A stretch of 64,000 nt of DNA from Hyphomicrobium album (GCF_009708035.1 NZ_WMBQ01000001.1:1054001-1118000); one strand, 5' to 3'; shown: positions 8,975-17,557, counted from the stretch's first letter. Translations and numbers: made by a program. The notes: generated by a model not told the origin, from the letters alone.

Positions 8975-10222
8975 CTATCGCCGCCGACCACCGCCGCCGC
9001 GCCCGCCACCCCCTCCGCCTCCGCGACCGCGAGGGCTCGACATTGCGGTGCGGCTGGCACGACCACGGTCGGCAGATCGGCGCACGTCGCTGCCGCGTTT
9101 CACGTCGAAAGCTGCGGGCGAAGGTCTTTTAGCGGCGGCGCGCTCGGGAGTGCCGCTGCGCTTGCGGTCGCCGGCTTTGGGAAGATCGCGCGACGATGGC
9201 AGCTTGGCGCCCTTGTCCTTGCGATCGGCACCCGCGCCATCGCCGCGCTTGTCTTTTATCGCCCCATGATCGGTATCTTTCAGCCTGGCTTCGATTTGTG
9301 AGCGGTCAGCTTTGTCCTTGTCGAAGCCGCGGAAGTCCTTGTTGGCCGCCTTTGTCCGATCGGCTTGCCCGTATTTTTCGCGCGCCGCTTTGTTCTTGTA
9401 AGGCACCGGGCCTCGGTGCGCCGGATCGAACGCCCACTTGTTGGACGTGATCTTTCCGTGGTTGACGTTGATGCGGTTCCACTTGTCGACGTCGATGTCG
9501 ATGTCGTGGTGGCGCCAATCGCAGTGCCCCCAGCCCCAGAGCGAGTTGGCAATCACAATGCCGGAGCCCCAGAAAAAGCCCGACACGAAGGTTCCGGAGT
9601 AGGGCGGCCAGTAGTAGGGCGGGTAATCCGGATACCACCACGGCCCATACACGACCGACGGCTGGTACACCGGCACATAGACCACCTCGGGGTCCGCGGG
9701 TGCGATCACGATGGCGCCGCCTTCCTTGGAGACCTTCTGCTGCTTGTTGCTCTTGAGATTGCCGGCTTGATCGGCCTTCTCGCGAAGCACCTGGATCTCG
9801 TCCATCACCTCATCTTGCTGCGCGAGAAACGCTTCGCCGAGCTTCTGCGTCCAGTCGAGCTTGTCGCTCATCGTCTTCAACACGTCGGGGAATTGCACGA
9901 GCGCCTTCACGCTCGGATCCCAATCCTGCGCTTCCAGCGCTTTGGCGAGTGCATCTCCCTTCAGCTTGGCGTTCCCTCCTTGGGCGCGCCAGCGCGCTGC
10001 CTGGACGACATCCAATGGATATGTGGAGGCCATCAGCACGCTGGACAGAAGGTCGTCAGGGTAGAGCGCGATCGGAGCCAAGAGCTGATCCAGCTCCTGC
10101 TTCGACATCGTCGGCGCCGCATCGCCGGGGGGTGTCGTAAGCTTGGCGGCTTCTTGCGCAAGCGCGACCGGGGGCGTGGCAAGCCAGAATGCGAGCAACA
10201 GGGTGGCGACCAATCGATGCAT
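8975..10222 (-). CDS. DUF3300 family secreted protein with Gly/Arg tail
   Basis: Secreted 415-residue protein. A signal peptide (ending PPVALAQ) precedes the DUF3300 domain (~35-250), recognised by LDQLLAPIALYPDDLLSSVLMA, the QDWDPSVKALVQFPDVL block and an aromatic stretch of Tyr, Trp and Pro (WWYPDYPPYYWPPYSG). A long basic, low-complexity region follows, closing with a run of Gly and Arg. ATG at 10222 has GGAGGG about 8 bases upstream. Upstream partner of the DUF2950 gene. The positively charged tail might bind nucleic acid or acidic polymers at the cell surface; that is only a guess. Confidence 0.88.
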   Translation of the reverse strand: MHRLVATLLLAFWLATPPVALAQEAAKLTTPPGDAAPTMSKQELDQLLAPIALYPDDLLSSVLMASTYPLDVVQAARWRAQGGNAKLKGDALAKALEAQDWDPSVKALVQFPDVLKTMSDKLDWTQKLGEAFLAQQDEVMDEIQVLREKADQAGNLKSNKQQKVSKEGGAIVIAPADPEVVYVPVYQPSVVYGPWWYPDYPPYYWPPYSGTFVSGFFWGSGIVIANSLWGWGHCDWRHHDIDIDVDKWNRINVNHGKITSNKWAFDPAHRGPVPYKNKAAREKYGQADRTKAANKDFRGFDKDKADRSQIEARLKDTDHGAIKDKRGDGAGADRKDKGAKLPSSRDLPKAGDRKRSGTPERAAAKRPSPAAFDVKRGSDVRRSADRGRASRTAMSSPRGRGGGGGGGRGGGGRRR

Positions 10223-10676
10223 GACGCGCCCTCCACATCGGATCAATAGCAAACGCTATTTGCCAACTCGGGTAGCGGCCGGGTAGCAGCTGCGCCGTGC
10301 CGAGAACCTGGCGTGCAGGCCTAGCGTTCGAGCGCTGACGGCCAATGCGGAATTCGCGCAGCACCCGAACATATCGAATCGGCGCCAAATATGCAGTCCC
10401 CTGAACAAGGTACTTCCGGGGGCCTATCGTCGATCAGCAACGGGTCCTTCGCCGCCCCAATTGGCGAGCCAAGGATACCCCAGGGGCGGGGCCCCGGTTC
10501 GGACAAGGGATTGCCGCGGGCGCCCAGCGGGCGGGCGTTAACCAACTGAGGATCGTTGCAGGGCCGCGCGGCGCCGATTAGGTTCATCCCCTCAAAGAAC
10601 GAGATCCTGAAAGGGGTGCTCCGGGCCCACCGGCCGCACCCCCCGAAGGGACCGCCCCAGGGGACAGGTTCATCCA
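10223..10676. other. 454-bp divergent intergenic region
   Basis: No convincing gene. It separates the divergently read DUF3300 gene and the CoA-transferase, so it should hold promoters for both. One notable element is at 10389-10410: on the minus strand it reads TTCAGGGGACTGCATAT, sharing TCAGGGGACTGCATAT exactly with the site at 51251-51266. A second AGGGGACAGG lies at 10659-10668, immediately before the CoA-transferase start, where it probably also acts as ribosome binding site. No clear -35/-10 pair was found. Confidence 0.5.
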
Positions 10677-12623
10677 ATGAAGAACAAGGTCGTCACGGCC
10701 GAGCAGGCCGTTGCGCTCATCAATGATGGCGACGTCGTCTGCACGACCGGTTTCGTGCAGAGCTGCATTCCGGAAATGCTGCATGCCGCAATCGAAAAGC
10801 GGTTCGTCGACACCCAGGGGCCGAAGGGGCTGACGCTCATCATGTGCGCCGGCGCCGGCGACAGCAAAGGGCTCGGCACCGGGCGCCTGCATCATGAGGG
10901 CCTTCTGGCGCGCGTGATCGCCGCCAATTTCGGCCGCATGCCGAAGGTCGCCGAGGCGGCGCAGAAGAACAAGATCCAGGGCTACAACCTACCTCAGGGC
11001 GTTATCTCCAAGCTCTATCGCTCTTGCGCCTCCGGCAGCCCGGGCCTTTTCACGAAGGTGGGCCTGCACACCTACGTCGACCCGCGCCTCGGCGGCGGCA
11101 AGGTCAACGAGGTGACGACCGATGACATCGTCAAGCTGGTCGAGGTCGAAGGCCAGGAATGGCTGTTCTACAAGGCGACGCCGATCAACGTGGCGCTGAT
11201 CCGCGCGACGAGCGCCGATCCCTCCGGCAACCTCAGCATGGAGAAGGAGGCGCTGACGCTCGACTGCCTCGCCCAGGCGATGGCCGCGCACAACAGCGGC
11301 GGCATTGTCATCGCCCAGGTCGAGCGCGTCGTGGCGCACGGCTCTCTGAAGCCGAAGGACGTGCGCGTGCCGGGCATCCTCGTCGACTGCGTGGTCGTCG
11401 CCGATCCGCCCGAGATGCACCGCATGAACTACGGCGTGCACTACAATCCGGCGCTGTCGGGCGCAATCCGCGTTCCCGTCGATCACATGCCGCGCATGGA
11501 GCTCGACGAGCGCAAGATCATCGCCCGGCGGGCGGCGTTTGAGCTGCCGCTCAACGGCGCGATCAACCTCGGTGTGGGCGCCCCGGACGGCGTCGCCTCA
11601 GTCGCGTCCGAGGAGCAGGTAACGCCGTTCCTCACCATGACCACCGAGGCCGGCGCCATCGGCGGCGTGCTCGCCGGCGGCTCGAACTTCGGCTCGTCCG
11701 CCAACGCGGATTCGGTCATCGACCAGAACCAGATGTTCGACTTCTATCACGGCGGCGGTCTCGACCTGACCTGCCTCGGCGTGGCGGAGGTCGACGAGGA
11801 CGGAAACGTCAACACCTCGAAGTTCGGCGGCAAGCTCAACGGCTGCGGCGGCTTCATCGACATCTCGCAGAACTCGCGCGCCGTCGTCTTCGCCGGCACC
11901 TTCACGGCGGGCGGCCTCGAGGTTTCGATCGAGGACGGCAAGCTGCGCATCGTCAAGGAAGGCCGCGCCCGCAAGTTCGTCAAAGCCGTCGAGCAGGTGA
12001 CGTTCAGCGGCAAGTACGCGGCGTCGAAATCGCAGCCGGTGATCTACGTGACCGAGCGCTGCGTGTTCCAGCTCACTCCCGGCGGCCTGGAGCTGATCGA
12101 GGTAGCGCCCGGCATCGACATCGAGCGCGACATCCTCGCCCACATGGATTTCAAGCCGATCATCCATAAGCCCCATTCGATGGACGCGCGCATCTTCCGC
12201 GACGAGCCCATGGAGCTCATGGACGAACTGACCAATCTCAAGCTGTGCGATCGCGTCTCGTACCATTCATATCGCAACATCCTGTTCCTCAACCTCGAGG
12301 GCTGGAGCGTGCGCAAGAAGGGCGATATCGCCGACCTGCAGAAGGTCCTCGTCGAGGCCTGCATCAAGGCGGGCCGACGCGTCAATGCCGTGGTCAACCA
12401 TGACGGGTGCCGCATCGCCGAGGACCTCTACGACGACTACGCTCACATGATCGAGTACATGATGAAGCACTACTACAAAACCACCGCGCGCTATTCGACG
12501 AGCTCGTTCATGCGCCTCAAGATGCAGGAGGCACTGAAGAAGCGCGGGCTGCAGCCGCATATCTTCGAGAGCGCCGACGAGGCACACGCCGTGGTGGACG
12601 CCGCGCGCGCTGCGGCCGAGTAG
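10677..12623 (+). CDS. Class I acyl-CoA:acetate/propionate CoA-transferase with C-terminal extension
   Basis: Cytoplasmic CoA-transferase of 648 residues, expected to move CoA between an acyl-CoA and a free short-chain acid. The first ~525 residues hold fused alpha and beta halves like propionate CoA-transferase/YdiF. The catalytic glutamate is E324 in TTEAGAIGGV, in a motif typical of these enzymes, followed by LAGGSNFG. The family is usually about 515-535 residues. Here an extra ~120 residues follow (from ~FRDEPMELMDELTNL), forming what looks like a separate folded unit ending near HIFESADEAH. An AGGGGACAGG stretch precedes the ATG. A strong terminator follows directly, so it is probably transcribed alone. 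The preferred substrate is not known. Confidence 0.9.
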   Translation: MKNKVVTAEQAVALINDGDVVCTTGFVQSCIPEMLHAAIEKRFVDTQGPKGLTLIMCAGAGDSKGLGTGRLHHEGLLARVIAANFGRMPKVAEAAQKNKIQGYNLPQGVISKLYRSCASGSPGLFTKVGLHTYVDPRLGGGKVNEVTTDDIVKLVEVEGQEWLFYKATPINVALIRATSADPSGNLSMEKEALTLDCLAQAMAAHNSGGIVIAQVERVVAHGSLKPKDVRVPGILVDCVVVADPPEMHRMNYGVHYNPALSGAIRVPVDHMPRMELDERKIIARRAAFELPLNGAINLGVGAPDGVASVASEEQVTPFLTMTTEAGAIGGVLAGGSNFGSSANADSVIDQNQMFDFYHGGGLDLTCLGVAEVDEDGNVNTSKFGGKLNGCGGFIDISQNSRAVVFAGTFTAGGLEVSIEDGKLRIVKEGRARKFVKAVEQVTFSGKYAASKSQPVIYVTERCVFQLTPGGLELIEVAPGIDIERDILAHMDFKPIIHKPHSMDARIFRDEPMELMDELTNLKLCDRVSYHSYRNILFLNLEGWSVRKKGDIADLQKVLVEACIKAGRRVNAVVNHDGCRIAEDLYDDYAHMIEYMMKHYYKTTARYSTSSFMRLKMQEALKKRGLQPHIFESADEAHAVVDAARAAAE

Positions 12624-12631
12624 CCACACGC

Positions 12632-12662
12632 AAGGCGCCCGATAGCGGGGGCGCCTTGTTTT
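12632..12662 (+). terminator. Rho-independent terminator of the CoA-transferase gene
   Basis: Perfect 9-bp stem AAGGCGCCC (12632-12640) / GGGCGCCTT (12649-12657) with an 8-base loop, followed by GTTTT. It lies nine bases after the CoA-transferase stop codon. Confidence 0.85.
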
Positions 12663-12752
12663 CGAACTTTTTTTGCCCACATCCCCGTTCTTGCCACAGT
12701 GATGCGGCACGAGCGCGGAGCCGGCTGCAATTCCGGCGCGAGGGACAGGGCA

Positions 12753-13442
12753 ATGACGCGACGCTTTATGCGCCCCATGATGATCGGCGCACTTTCCATT
12801 TTGGCCGGCACGGCCGCGCAGATCACTCCGGCAGCGGCGCAGCTATTCTGGGATTGGGGCGGCGGCCAGGAGAGCAACGGCGCCGGCCGCGAGGTCATCC
12901 CGTTCGATTCCAAATACACGGCGAACCAGATCATCGTCAGCTTTGGCGACCGGCGCCTCTACTACATCGCGCGCCGCGGCGAGGCGATCAGCTATCCGAT
13001 CGCCATCCCGCGCGAGCAGGATCGCTGGCAGGGCGTGACCAAGGTCACCGACAAACGCGTGAACCCGTCGTGGCGGCCGACGCCGACCATGCTCAAGGAG
13101 AACCCGCGGCTTCCCAGCTGGGTGCCAGGCGGCCATCCAATGAACCCACTCGGCGTGCGTGCGCTTTACCTGGGCTCGAGCACCTATCGCATTCACGGCA
13201 CCGACGCGCCGTGGACGATCGGCACCGAGGCCTCGAAGGGCTGCATCCGCATGTACAATAAGGACGTGCTGGATCTCTATCCGCAGGTGACGATCGGCAC
13301 CAAGGTGACGGTGACGTGGGAGAGCTTTGGAGACGGCTCCGGCGACTTCCTGTCATCCAGCGAGCAGCCCCGGCCCACGCGGGCGCGCCTGCGCGCGATG
13401 CAGCGCGGCGACTTGCCGACCCAGGCCGCCGATCGCTGGTGA
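12753..13442 (+). CDS. L,D-transpeptidase (YkuD family)
   Basis: Periplasmic enzyme of 229 residues that forms 3-3 peptidoglycan crosslinks or attaches proteins to peptidoglycan. A signal peptide ends at PAAAQ (residue 30). The YkuD catalytic domain spans ~57-185, with the conserved His148 (RIHGT) and the nucleophile Cys164 in SKGCIRM. A short disordered tail follows. ATG at 12753 was chosen because the signal peptide begins there and AGGGACAGGG precedes it; an in-frame upstream start at 12699 adds 18 polar residues. The cupredoxin gene begins four bases after its stop, so the two are co-transcribed. Confidence 0.93.
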   Translation: MTRRFMRPMMIGALSILAGTAAQITPAAAQLFWDWGGGQESNGAGREVIPFDSKYTANQIIVSFGDRRLYYIARRGEAISYPIAIPREQDRWQGVTKVTDKRVNPSWRPTPTMLKENPRLPSWVPGGHPMNPLGVRALYLGSSTYRIHGTDAPWTIGTEASKGCIRMYNKDVLDLYPQVTIGTKVTVTWESFGDGSGDFLSSSEQPRPTRARLRAMQRGDLPTQAADRW

Positions 13443-13446
13443 ATCC

Positions 13447-13953
13447 ATGAGCCTTGAACGACGCGCCGGGTCTGCCGGCATTACCGCATTGCTTGTTCTC
13501 ACGAGCCTATTCGTGACGCGCCAGGCCGCTTCACACGACGCGCACAAGCACGGTGGCCCCGCCGCCAAGTTCTTCGCGGCGGGCGAGCCCGGCACACCCG
13601 ATGCGGCGTATCGCACGATCGAGATCGTGATGAACGACGCAAGCGGCGAAATGGCGTTCTCGCCGAACACTCTCGAGGTGAAGCGCGGCGAGCAGGTCAG
13701 GTTCGTGTTGCAGAACGCCGGCGCCGTCGACCATGAGTTCCTCATCGATACGGCGGCGAACAATGCCCACCACAAGGCGGAGATGGCGGAGAACCCCGAC
13801 ATGCGGCACGCCGAACCCAACGGGCGACGCCTTGCACCAGGAACGACCAGCGAGCTGATCTGGCGCTTCACCAAACCCGGCAGCTTCGAGATCGCCTGCC
13901 TCATTCCCGGCCACTACGAGGCGGGCATGAAGGGCGTCCTCGTGGTGCGGTAA
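13447..13953 (+). CDS. Secreted cupredoxin (blue copper-like) protein
   Basis: Exported 168-residue protein with one cupredoxin domain (~55-168). A type 1 copper site is visible: His96 (DHEFLI), Cys151 (ACLIPGH), His156 and Met161 (EAGM). A His-rich stretch (SHDAHKHGG) follows the signal peptide and another (NNAHHKAEM...RHAE) sits in a loop, which suggests extra metal binding. Probably an electron carrier or copper chaperone in the periplasm. It is the second gene of an operon with an L,D-transpeptidase (4-base gap). Its start is set by the signal peptide; no separate ribosome binding site is obvious, consistent with translational coupling. Confidence 0.92.
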   Translation: MSLERRAGSAGITALLVLTSLFVTRQAASHDAHKHGGPAAKFFAAGEPGTPDAAYRTIEIVMNDASGEMAFSPNTLEVKRGEQVRFVLQNAGAVDHEFLIDTAANNAHHKAEMAENPDMRHAEPNGRRLAPGTTSELIWRFTKPGSFEIACLIPGHYEAGMKGVLVVR

Positions 13954-13971
13954 TACCGCTACCGTGCATCC

Positions 13972-14736
13972 TCAGAAATTCGTCGACAGCTCGAGCGTAC
14001 CGTAGGTGCCGGCGCCGCCGGCCGGGCCTGCCTGCCCGTCGCCGCTGACGAACTGGTGGCCGCCGAGCACAGTCACCGACAGCGGCACGTCCTTGGCGAG
14101 ATCGAAGGCGTAGGTGCCGTAGACGCCGAGGCGCTGCCCGTTGTAACCCGTGGTGCCGTCGACCTCGGCCGCGGGGCCGAGGCTGAGCTTTTCGGTCAGG
14201 CGCGCCCCAACGCGGAGCTCCGCATAGTAGGTCTCGAACGCCGTCGAGTACTCGCTGACGAGGCTCGCCTCAATGGGCTGCTTGTCGTCCTGGAAATAGT
14301 AGTGGCCTTCCACCTTGAGGCCGGCGACGGTGCCGCGCACGGGGTTGGTCGGGTCGTTGGGGCTGAGTTGCGAGTCCTGAAAGTCGACACCGACGAAGCC
14401 GCCGAAGGTCTCCGACCCGCGCACGAATTGGTAGCCCGGCATCACGTCCACCTGCCAGAGCGTGCCGTCGATGGTGGCGCCGGCGGGGTCGGCGTAGTCG
14501 TAGACCGCGACGCTGCCGTAGAGGCGCACCAGAAAGCCGGACTTCGCCATGTCGCGGTTCACCGCCACGATCGCTTCCTTGTACCAGTAGAGCGACTGCG
14601 GCGCGGTGTCGAAGCCGGCGTCGACCTCGTAGGCCTGCGGCCTGTCGCCGGCGCGCGCGGCGCAAGACACGCTCAGCAGCGCGGCACACGCGATGACCGC
14701 GCGTACAAAACCCCGGGTTGGACTGGTGACGTGCAT
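13972..14736 (-). CDS. BcsS-like cellulose biosynthesis-associated outer membrane protein
   Basis: Secreted beta-rich protein of about 254 residues resembling the alphaproteobacterial BcsS family. After the signal peptide (ending SCAARA) comes EVDAGFDTAPQSLYWYKEAIVAVN, then alternating strands with SGFLVRLYGSVAVYDY and GYQFVRG. The terminal ELSTNF with a final Phe fits an outer membrane barrel. No bcsA, bcsB or bcsC gene lies in the window, so it is an orphan here. The start is uncertain: ATG 14736 gives a good signal peptide, and an in-frame GTG at 14766 would add ten residues. Neither has a strong ribosome binding site. Confidence 0.75.
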   Translation of the reverse strand: MHVTSPTRGFVRAVIACAALLSVSCAARAGDRPQAYEVDAGFDTAPQSLYWYKEAIVAVNRDMAKSGFLVRLYGSVAVYDYADPAGATIDGTLWQVDVMPGYQFVRGSETFGGFVGVDFQDSQLSPNDPTNPVRGTVAGLKVEGHYYFQDDKQPIEASLVSEYSTAFETYYAELRVGARLTEKLSLGPAAEVDGTTGYNGQRLGVYGTYAFDLAKDVPLSVTVLGGHQFVSGDGQAGPAGGAGTYGTLELSTNF

Positions 14737-14827
14737 GTTGGCCGCCGCGCCAAAGCTGCGTCGCACCCGCCATGCCTACCCGATTCGGCCGGTCGCCGCG
14801 CTTGCGCTGTCCTACGGGTCGCGTGCG

Positions 14828-15943
14828 TCAGCCGCCCTTGATCTCGTGGTACTTGTCGCGCGCCTTCTCGAACTTGCTCTCGAACAGCCACATGGAATCG
14901 AGGATCTCGCGGAAGTTCGCCGACTTGCGCGCCCGGTCTGCCTTGCCGAAGGCGAACATGGCGTTGTTGCGCAGATAGCCCATGATCTTCGGGTCGGTGA
15001 CGCGATATTTCTCGAAGTTACCCGAGGCGAGCGCCGCGCGCGTCGGCGATGGGATTATCTGGATGAGCTGAAAGAACTTCATCTGATCGACCTCGTCGGG
15101 TAGCACCTGCATGATCTCGGGAAGCTGCGCGAAGAGATCGCCGTGCGCGTTCATCAGGCCGTTGCGCACCGCCGTCCAGTGATTGTAGCGCTGGTCGATG
15201 CCGCGGGCCCGCGCCTCCTCCTGGGCGTCGCGTTTGGCGACGTCGGGCGCGACCTGGGCAATCTTCGGCTTCAGCCCCGCCCACCTGGCGCGGCCCTTGC
15301 GATCCTCGGCGGGTCCGGTCTGCAGGCTGCCCTTGTAGGTGTTGGAGCGCCCGTTGCCGATGTTCTGGTTGCCGTTGGTCTCGGCGTAGAAGATGCCGAG
15401 ACTGATGCGGCCGGCCGCTTCGGCGGTCTTGTCGTCGAGCCCATGCGCGCGCGCGATCGCCGTGCCGATGGCGGCGACGTCCTCGAACGGCGTTGCCGAA
15501 GCCTGCGCGAACGACGGCGGCGCCTGCATCACCTTGAAGAGCGCGGCGTACTCCTCGATGAGCGGCTCGATGTCGGCGTCGAAGTAAGCCGGCGGCACCT
15601 TGAACTTGTTGGGCCGGCCGATCAGCTCCGGCTTCACGTCGGTCAGATCCTTGTAGGTGCCGATGACTTTGACGCGCGTGAGGTACAGCGCCTGTCCCGG
15701 CAGGTTCGGCAGCTTCTTTTTGCCGTCGATCTGCGCGCGGCGCTCGGCGAGCGCCTTCTTGAAGTCGGCGAGCGCCTGGTCATAGGCGGCCTGCGCCTCG
15801 GCCTGCTCCTGGGCGATGGCGTCCGCCTGTGCCAGCGCGGGTGGGGCGGAGGCGAGCGATACGGCGATGGCGGTGACGACGGCAGCGAGCGCCAATGCGC
15901 CGAGCTGGGATGCGCCCCTGGCGCGTGAATTTGCGATCATCAT
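14828..15943 (-). CDS. Secreted protein of unknown function, possible lysozyme-like fold
   Basis: Exported protein of 371 residues, not confidently recognised. A signal peptide (ending PPALAQA) is followed by a charged, Ala-rich helix likely to be coiled coil (~40-80). A middle region contains GRISLGIFYAETNGNQNIG and then SNTYKGSLQTGPAEDRKGR. A Glu followed by a Gly/Asn-rich loop and a G-x-x-Q-T/F-G motif is reminiscent of lytic transglycosylases, but the match is weak. The C-terminal half is helical. The start ATG 15943 was chosen for the signal peptide; a longer frame to 16144 overlaps the methyltransferase gene and is not protein-like. Same strand as the DUF938 gene, 43 bases downstream. 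Confidence 0.75.
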   Translation of the reverse strand: MMIANSRARGASQLGALALAAVVTAIAVSLASAPPALAQADAIAQEQAEAQAAYDQALADFKKALAERRAQIDGKKKLPNLPGQALYLTRVKVIGTYKDLTDVKPELIGRPNKFKVPPAYFDADIEPLIEEYAALFKVMQAPPSFAQASATPFEDVAAIGTAIARAHGLDDKTAEAAGRISLGIFYAETNGNQNIGNGRSNTYKGSLQTGPAEDRKGRARWAGLKPKIAQVAPDVAKRDAQEEARARGIDQRYNHWTAVRNGLMNAHGDLFAQLPEIMQVLPDEVDQMKFFQLIQIIPSPTRAALASGNFEKYRVTDPKIMGYLRNNAMFAFGKADRARKSANFREILDSMWLFESKFEKARDKYHEIKGG

Positions 15944-15986
15944 GCCGGCTACATGCCTCGGGTCAGCGTCGAGGCCAAGGTTAATT

Positions 15987-16607
15987 TCAGCCCGCGGCGA
16001 CGCCGCGGCGAAACAGCAGCGAGAAATTGTTGGCGGGCATTGGGACAACGGCGGGTGCGGCGAAGCGCGCCTCGGCGGCCAGCGCCGCGACGGCCTCCAT
16101 GTCGCGCACGCCCCAGAGGGGGTTGCGGCGGCGCAGATCGGCATCGAACGCCGCGTTGCTCGGCGCCGTGTGCTGGCCGTTGCAGCGATACGGGCCGTAG
16201 AGAAACAGAAGACCGCCAGGCGGCAGCAGGCGCGCGGCGCCGCGGACGAGCCCGGCTGTCGCCGCCCACGGCGAAATGTGGATCATGTTGATGCAGAGGA
16301 CGGCGTTGGCGTGCGTGACGGGCCAATCGTCCGCCGCGGCGTCGAGGGCGAGCGCCGGCTTCACGTTGGCGAGACCGGATCGCGCCGCCCATGCGTCGAT
16401 GCTGGCGCGAGCTGCCGCATCCGGATCGGTCGGCTGGAAGTGCACCGTCGGCATCGAGAGGCGCGCGAAGTGAATGCTGTGCTCGCCTGAGCCGGCAGCG
16501 ATCTCCAGCACTAGACCGCGCGTCGGCAGCTCGGGCGCGAGGACAGTCCAAATGGGATCACGGTTGCGCGCCGTCGCCGGCGCGAAGAGGCGGGGATCGT
16601 CGATCAT
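15987..16607 (-). CDS. DUF938 SAM-dependent methyltransferase
   Basis: Cytoplasmic 206-residue class I methyltransferase of the DUF938 family. The SAM-binding motif I is VLEIAAGSGEHSIHFA (~33-48), and motif II-like FQPTDPD follows. A conserved NMIHISPW block (~107-114) and the LLFLYGPY strand are typical of the family. The substrate is unknown. Start ATG at 16607, near the family start MIDDPRLFAPATARNRDPIW. Confidence 0.9.
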   Translation of the reverse strand: MIDDPRLFAPATARNRDPIWTVLAPELPTRGLVLEIAAGSGEHSIHFARLSMPTVHFQPTDPDAAARASIDAWAARSGLANVKPALALDAAADDWPVTHANAVLCINMIHISPWAATAGLVRGAARLLPPGGLLFLYGPYRCNGQHTAPSNAAFDADLRRRNPLWGVRDMEAVAALAAEARFAAPAVVPMPANNFSLLFRRGVAAG

Positions 16608-16802
16608 CCGCCTTACCTAGGCTCGGTGCTCACCTTCGCCAATCGTCCTGACATGGTCCTGCTGCATCGCAATATTCGTTCCGACATAATTCTTTAGGCG
16701 GTACCTTCACAGCATTGAACGATCCGCGCCAATACTTAGATCATCTGTATAGATGCGGGCAGGACTTGAACCTCCCGCAATGTCGACCAATGGAGGTTGG
16801 CA

Positions 16803-17162
16803 ATGTCACTACTCGAAAGGCTCTCCGCGTATTGGCAGGACACGCTGAATTTCCTGCTCGGCGTAGGGCTATTCTTCTCACCGTGGCTCTTCGGCTTCGG
16901 AACAGAGCAGCTCGCTGTGCTTAATGCTTATGTGGTCGGCGGCATCATTGCCGTGATGGCGCTGATGGCGCTGTTCGCCTTCCAAACCTGGGAGGACGTG
17001 GTCAGCGGCCTATTGGGCGCCTGGCTCGTGATCTCACCCTGGGTGTTGGGTTTTACTGGATCGGACGCCGCTGTACTCACGCACGTGTTGGCCGGCATTG
17101 TCGTGATTGTGCTCGCGATCTGGTCGACCAACGAGCATGGTGCAGGTCATCTGACGGTCTGA
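16803..17162 (+). CDS. SPW-repeat membrane protein
   Basis: Small inner-membrane protein (119 residues) with four hydrophobic helices arranged as two SPW repeats: LNFLLGVGLFFSPWLFGF and LLGAWLVISPWVLGF. The family has no assigned biochemical role. GGAGG at 16792-16796 sits 6 bases before the ATG at 16803, which settles the start; a TTG two codons upstream is inside the ribosome-binding region. Nearby DNA is less GC-rich than the window average. Confidence 0.9.
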   Translation: MSLLERLSAYWQDTLNFLLGVGLFFSPWLFGFGTEQLAVLNAYVVGGIIAVMALMALFAFQTWEDVVSGLLGAWLVISPWVLGFTGSDAAVLTHVLAGIVVIVLAIWSTNEHGAGHLTV

Positions 17163-17296
17163 CTCCTAGCCGGACTGGCCAGTGATGCCGGATAGGCGGC
17201 ATGACGAGCGTTGATCGCGCTCGCCATGCGCGCCTATTGGCAAGCTCGCACTCAGAGCTGCGGCGCGAGCGAGCTGTCAGGGGAGGTCATTAGGCG

Positions 17297-17557
17297 ATGA
17301 TCCAAGAGATGATCCAAGCGACGAAGGGAAGGTTCGGCTTCCATCTCATCAGCGATGCGCACAGGTATCGTCCGGCGGATTTGAGCATTCAGTTCTACGT
17401 AATGTCGAGCGCGCTCAGCCGGCGGGCTGATCTCGCGATCTCGCCGCACCTGGCGACAGAGACGGACATCGACAAGTTCGTGGATGACGCGATCGCCTCT
17501 CTGCAAGCTATTCGGGTGGACGCGAAGCGCGCACTGACAGTTGCGCACACGGGCTGA
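17297..17557 (+). CDS. Small protein of unknown function
   Basis: 86-residue soluble protein, not recognised. It has an amphipathic N-terminus, a central QFYVMSSALSRRAD segment and a helical C-terminus (DIDKFVDDAIASLQAIRVDAKRAL). The ATG at 17297 has a GGGAGG about 11 bases and an AGG 2 bases upstream. Codon use resembles the neighbours and no better reading exists on the other strand, so it is likely real. It follows the SPW gene on the same strand after 134 bases. Confidence 0.6.
   Translation: MIQEMIQATKGRFGFHLISDAHRYRPADLSIQFYVMSSALSRRADLAISPHLATETDIDKFVDDAIASLQAIRVDAKRALTVAHTG

Noticed and set aside
9001-9060. Repetitive GCC/CCG run at the end of the DUF3300 gene
   Set aside because: Explained by the Gly/Arg tail coding sequence, not a separate repeat element.
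16751-16785. Minus-strand GGTTCAAGTCCTGC resembling a tRNA T-arm
   Set aside because: The 5-bp T stem has a mismatch and no D-arm, anticodon arm or acceptor pairing could be drawn; at most a tRNA fragment.
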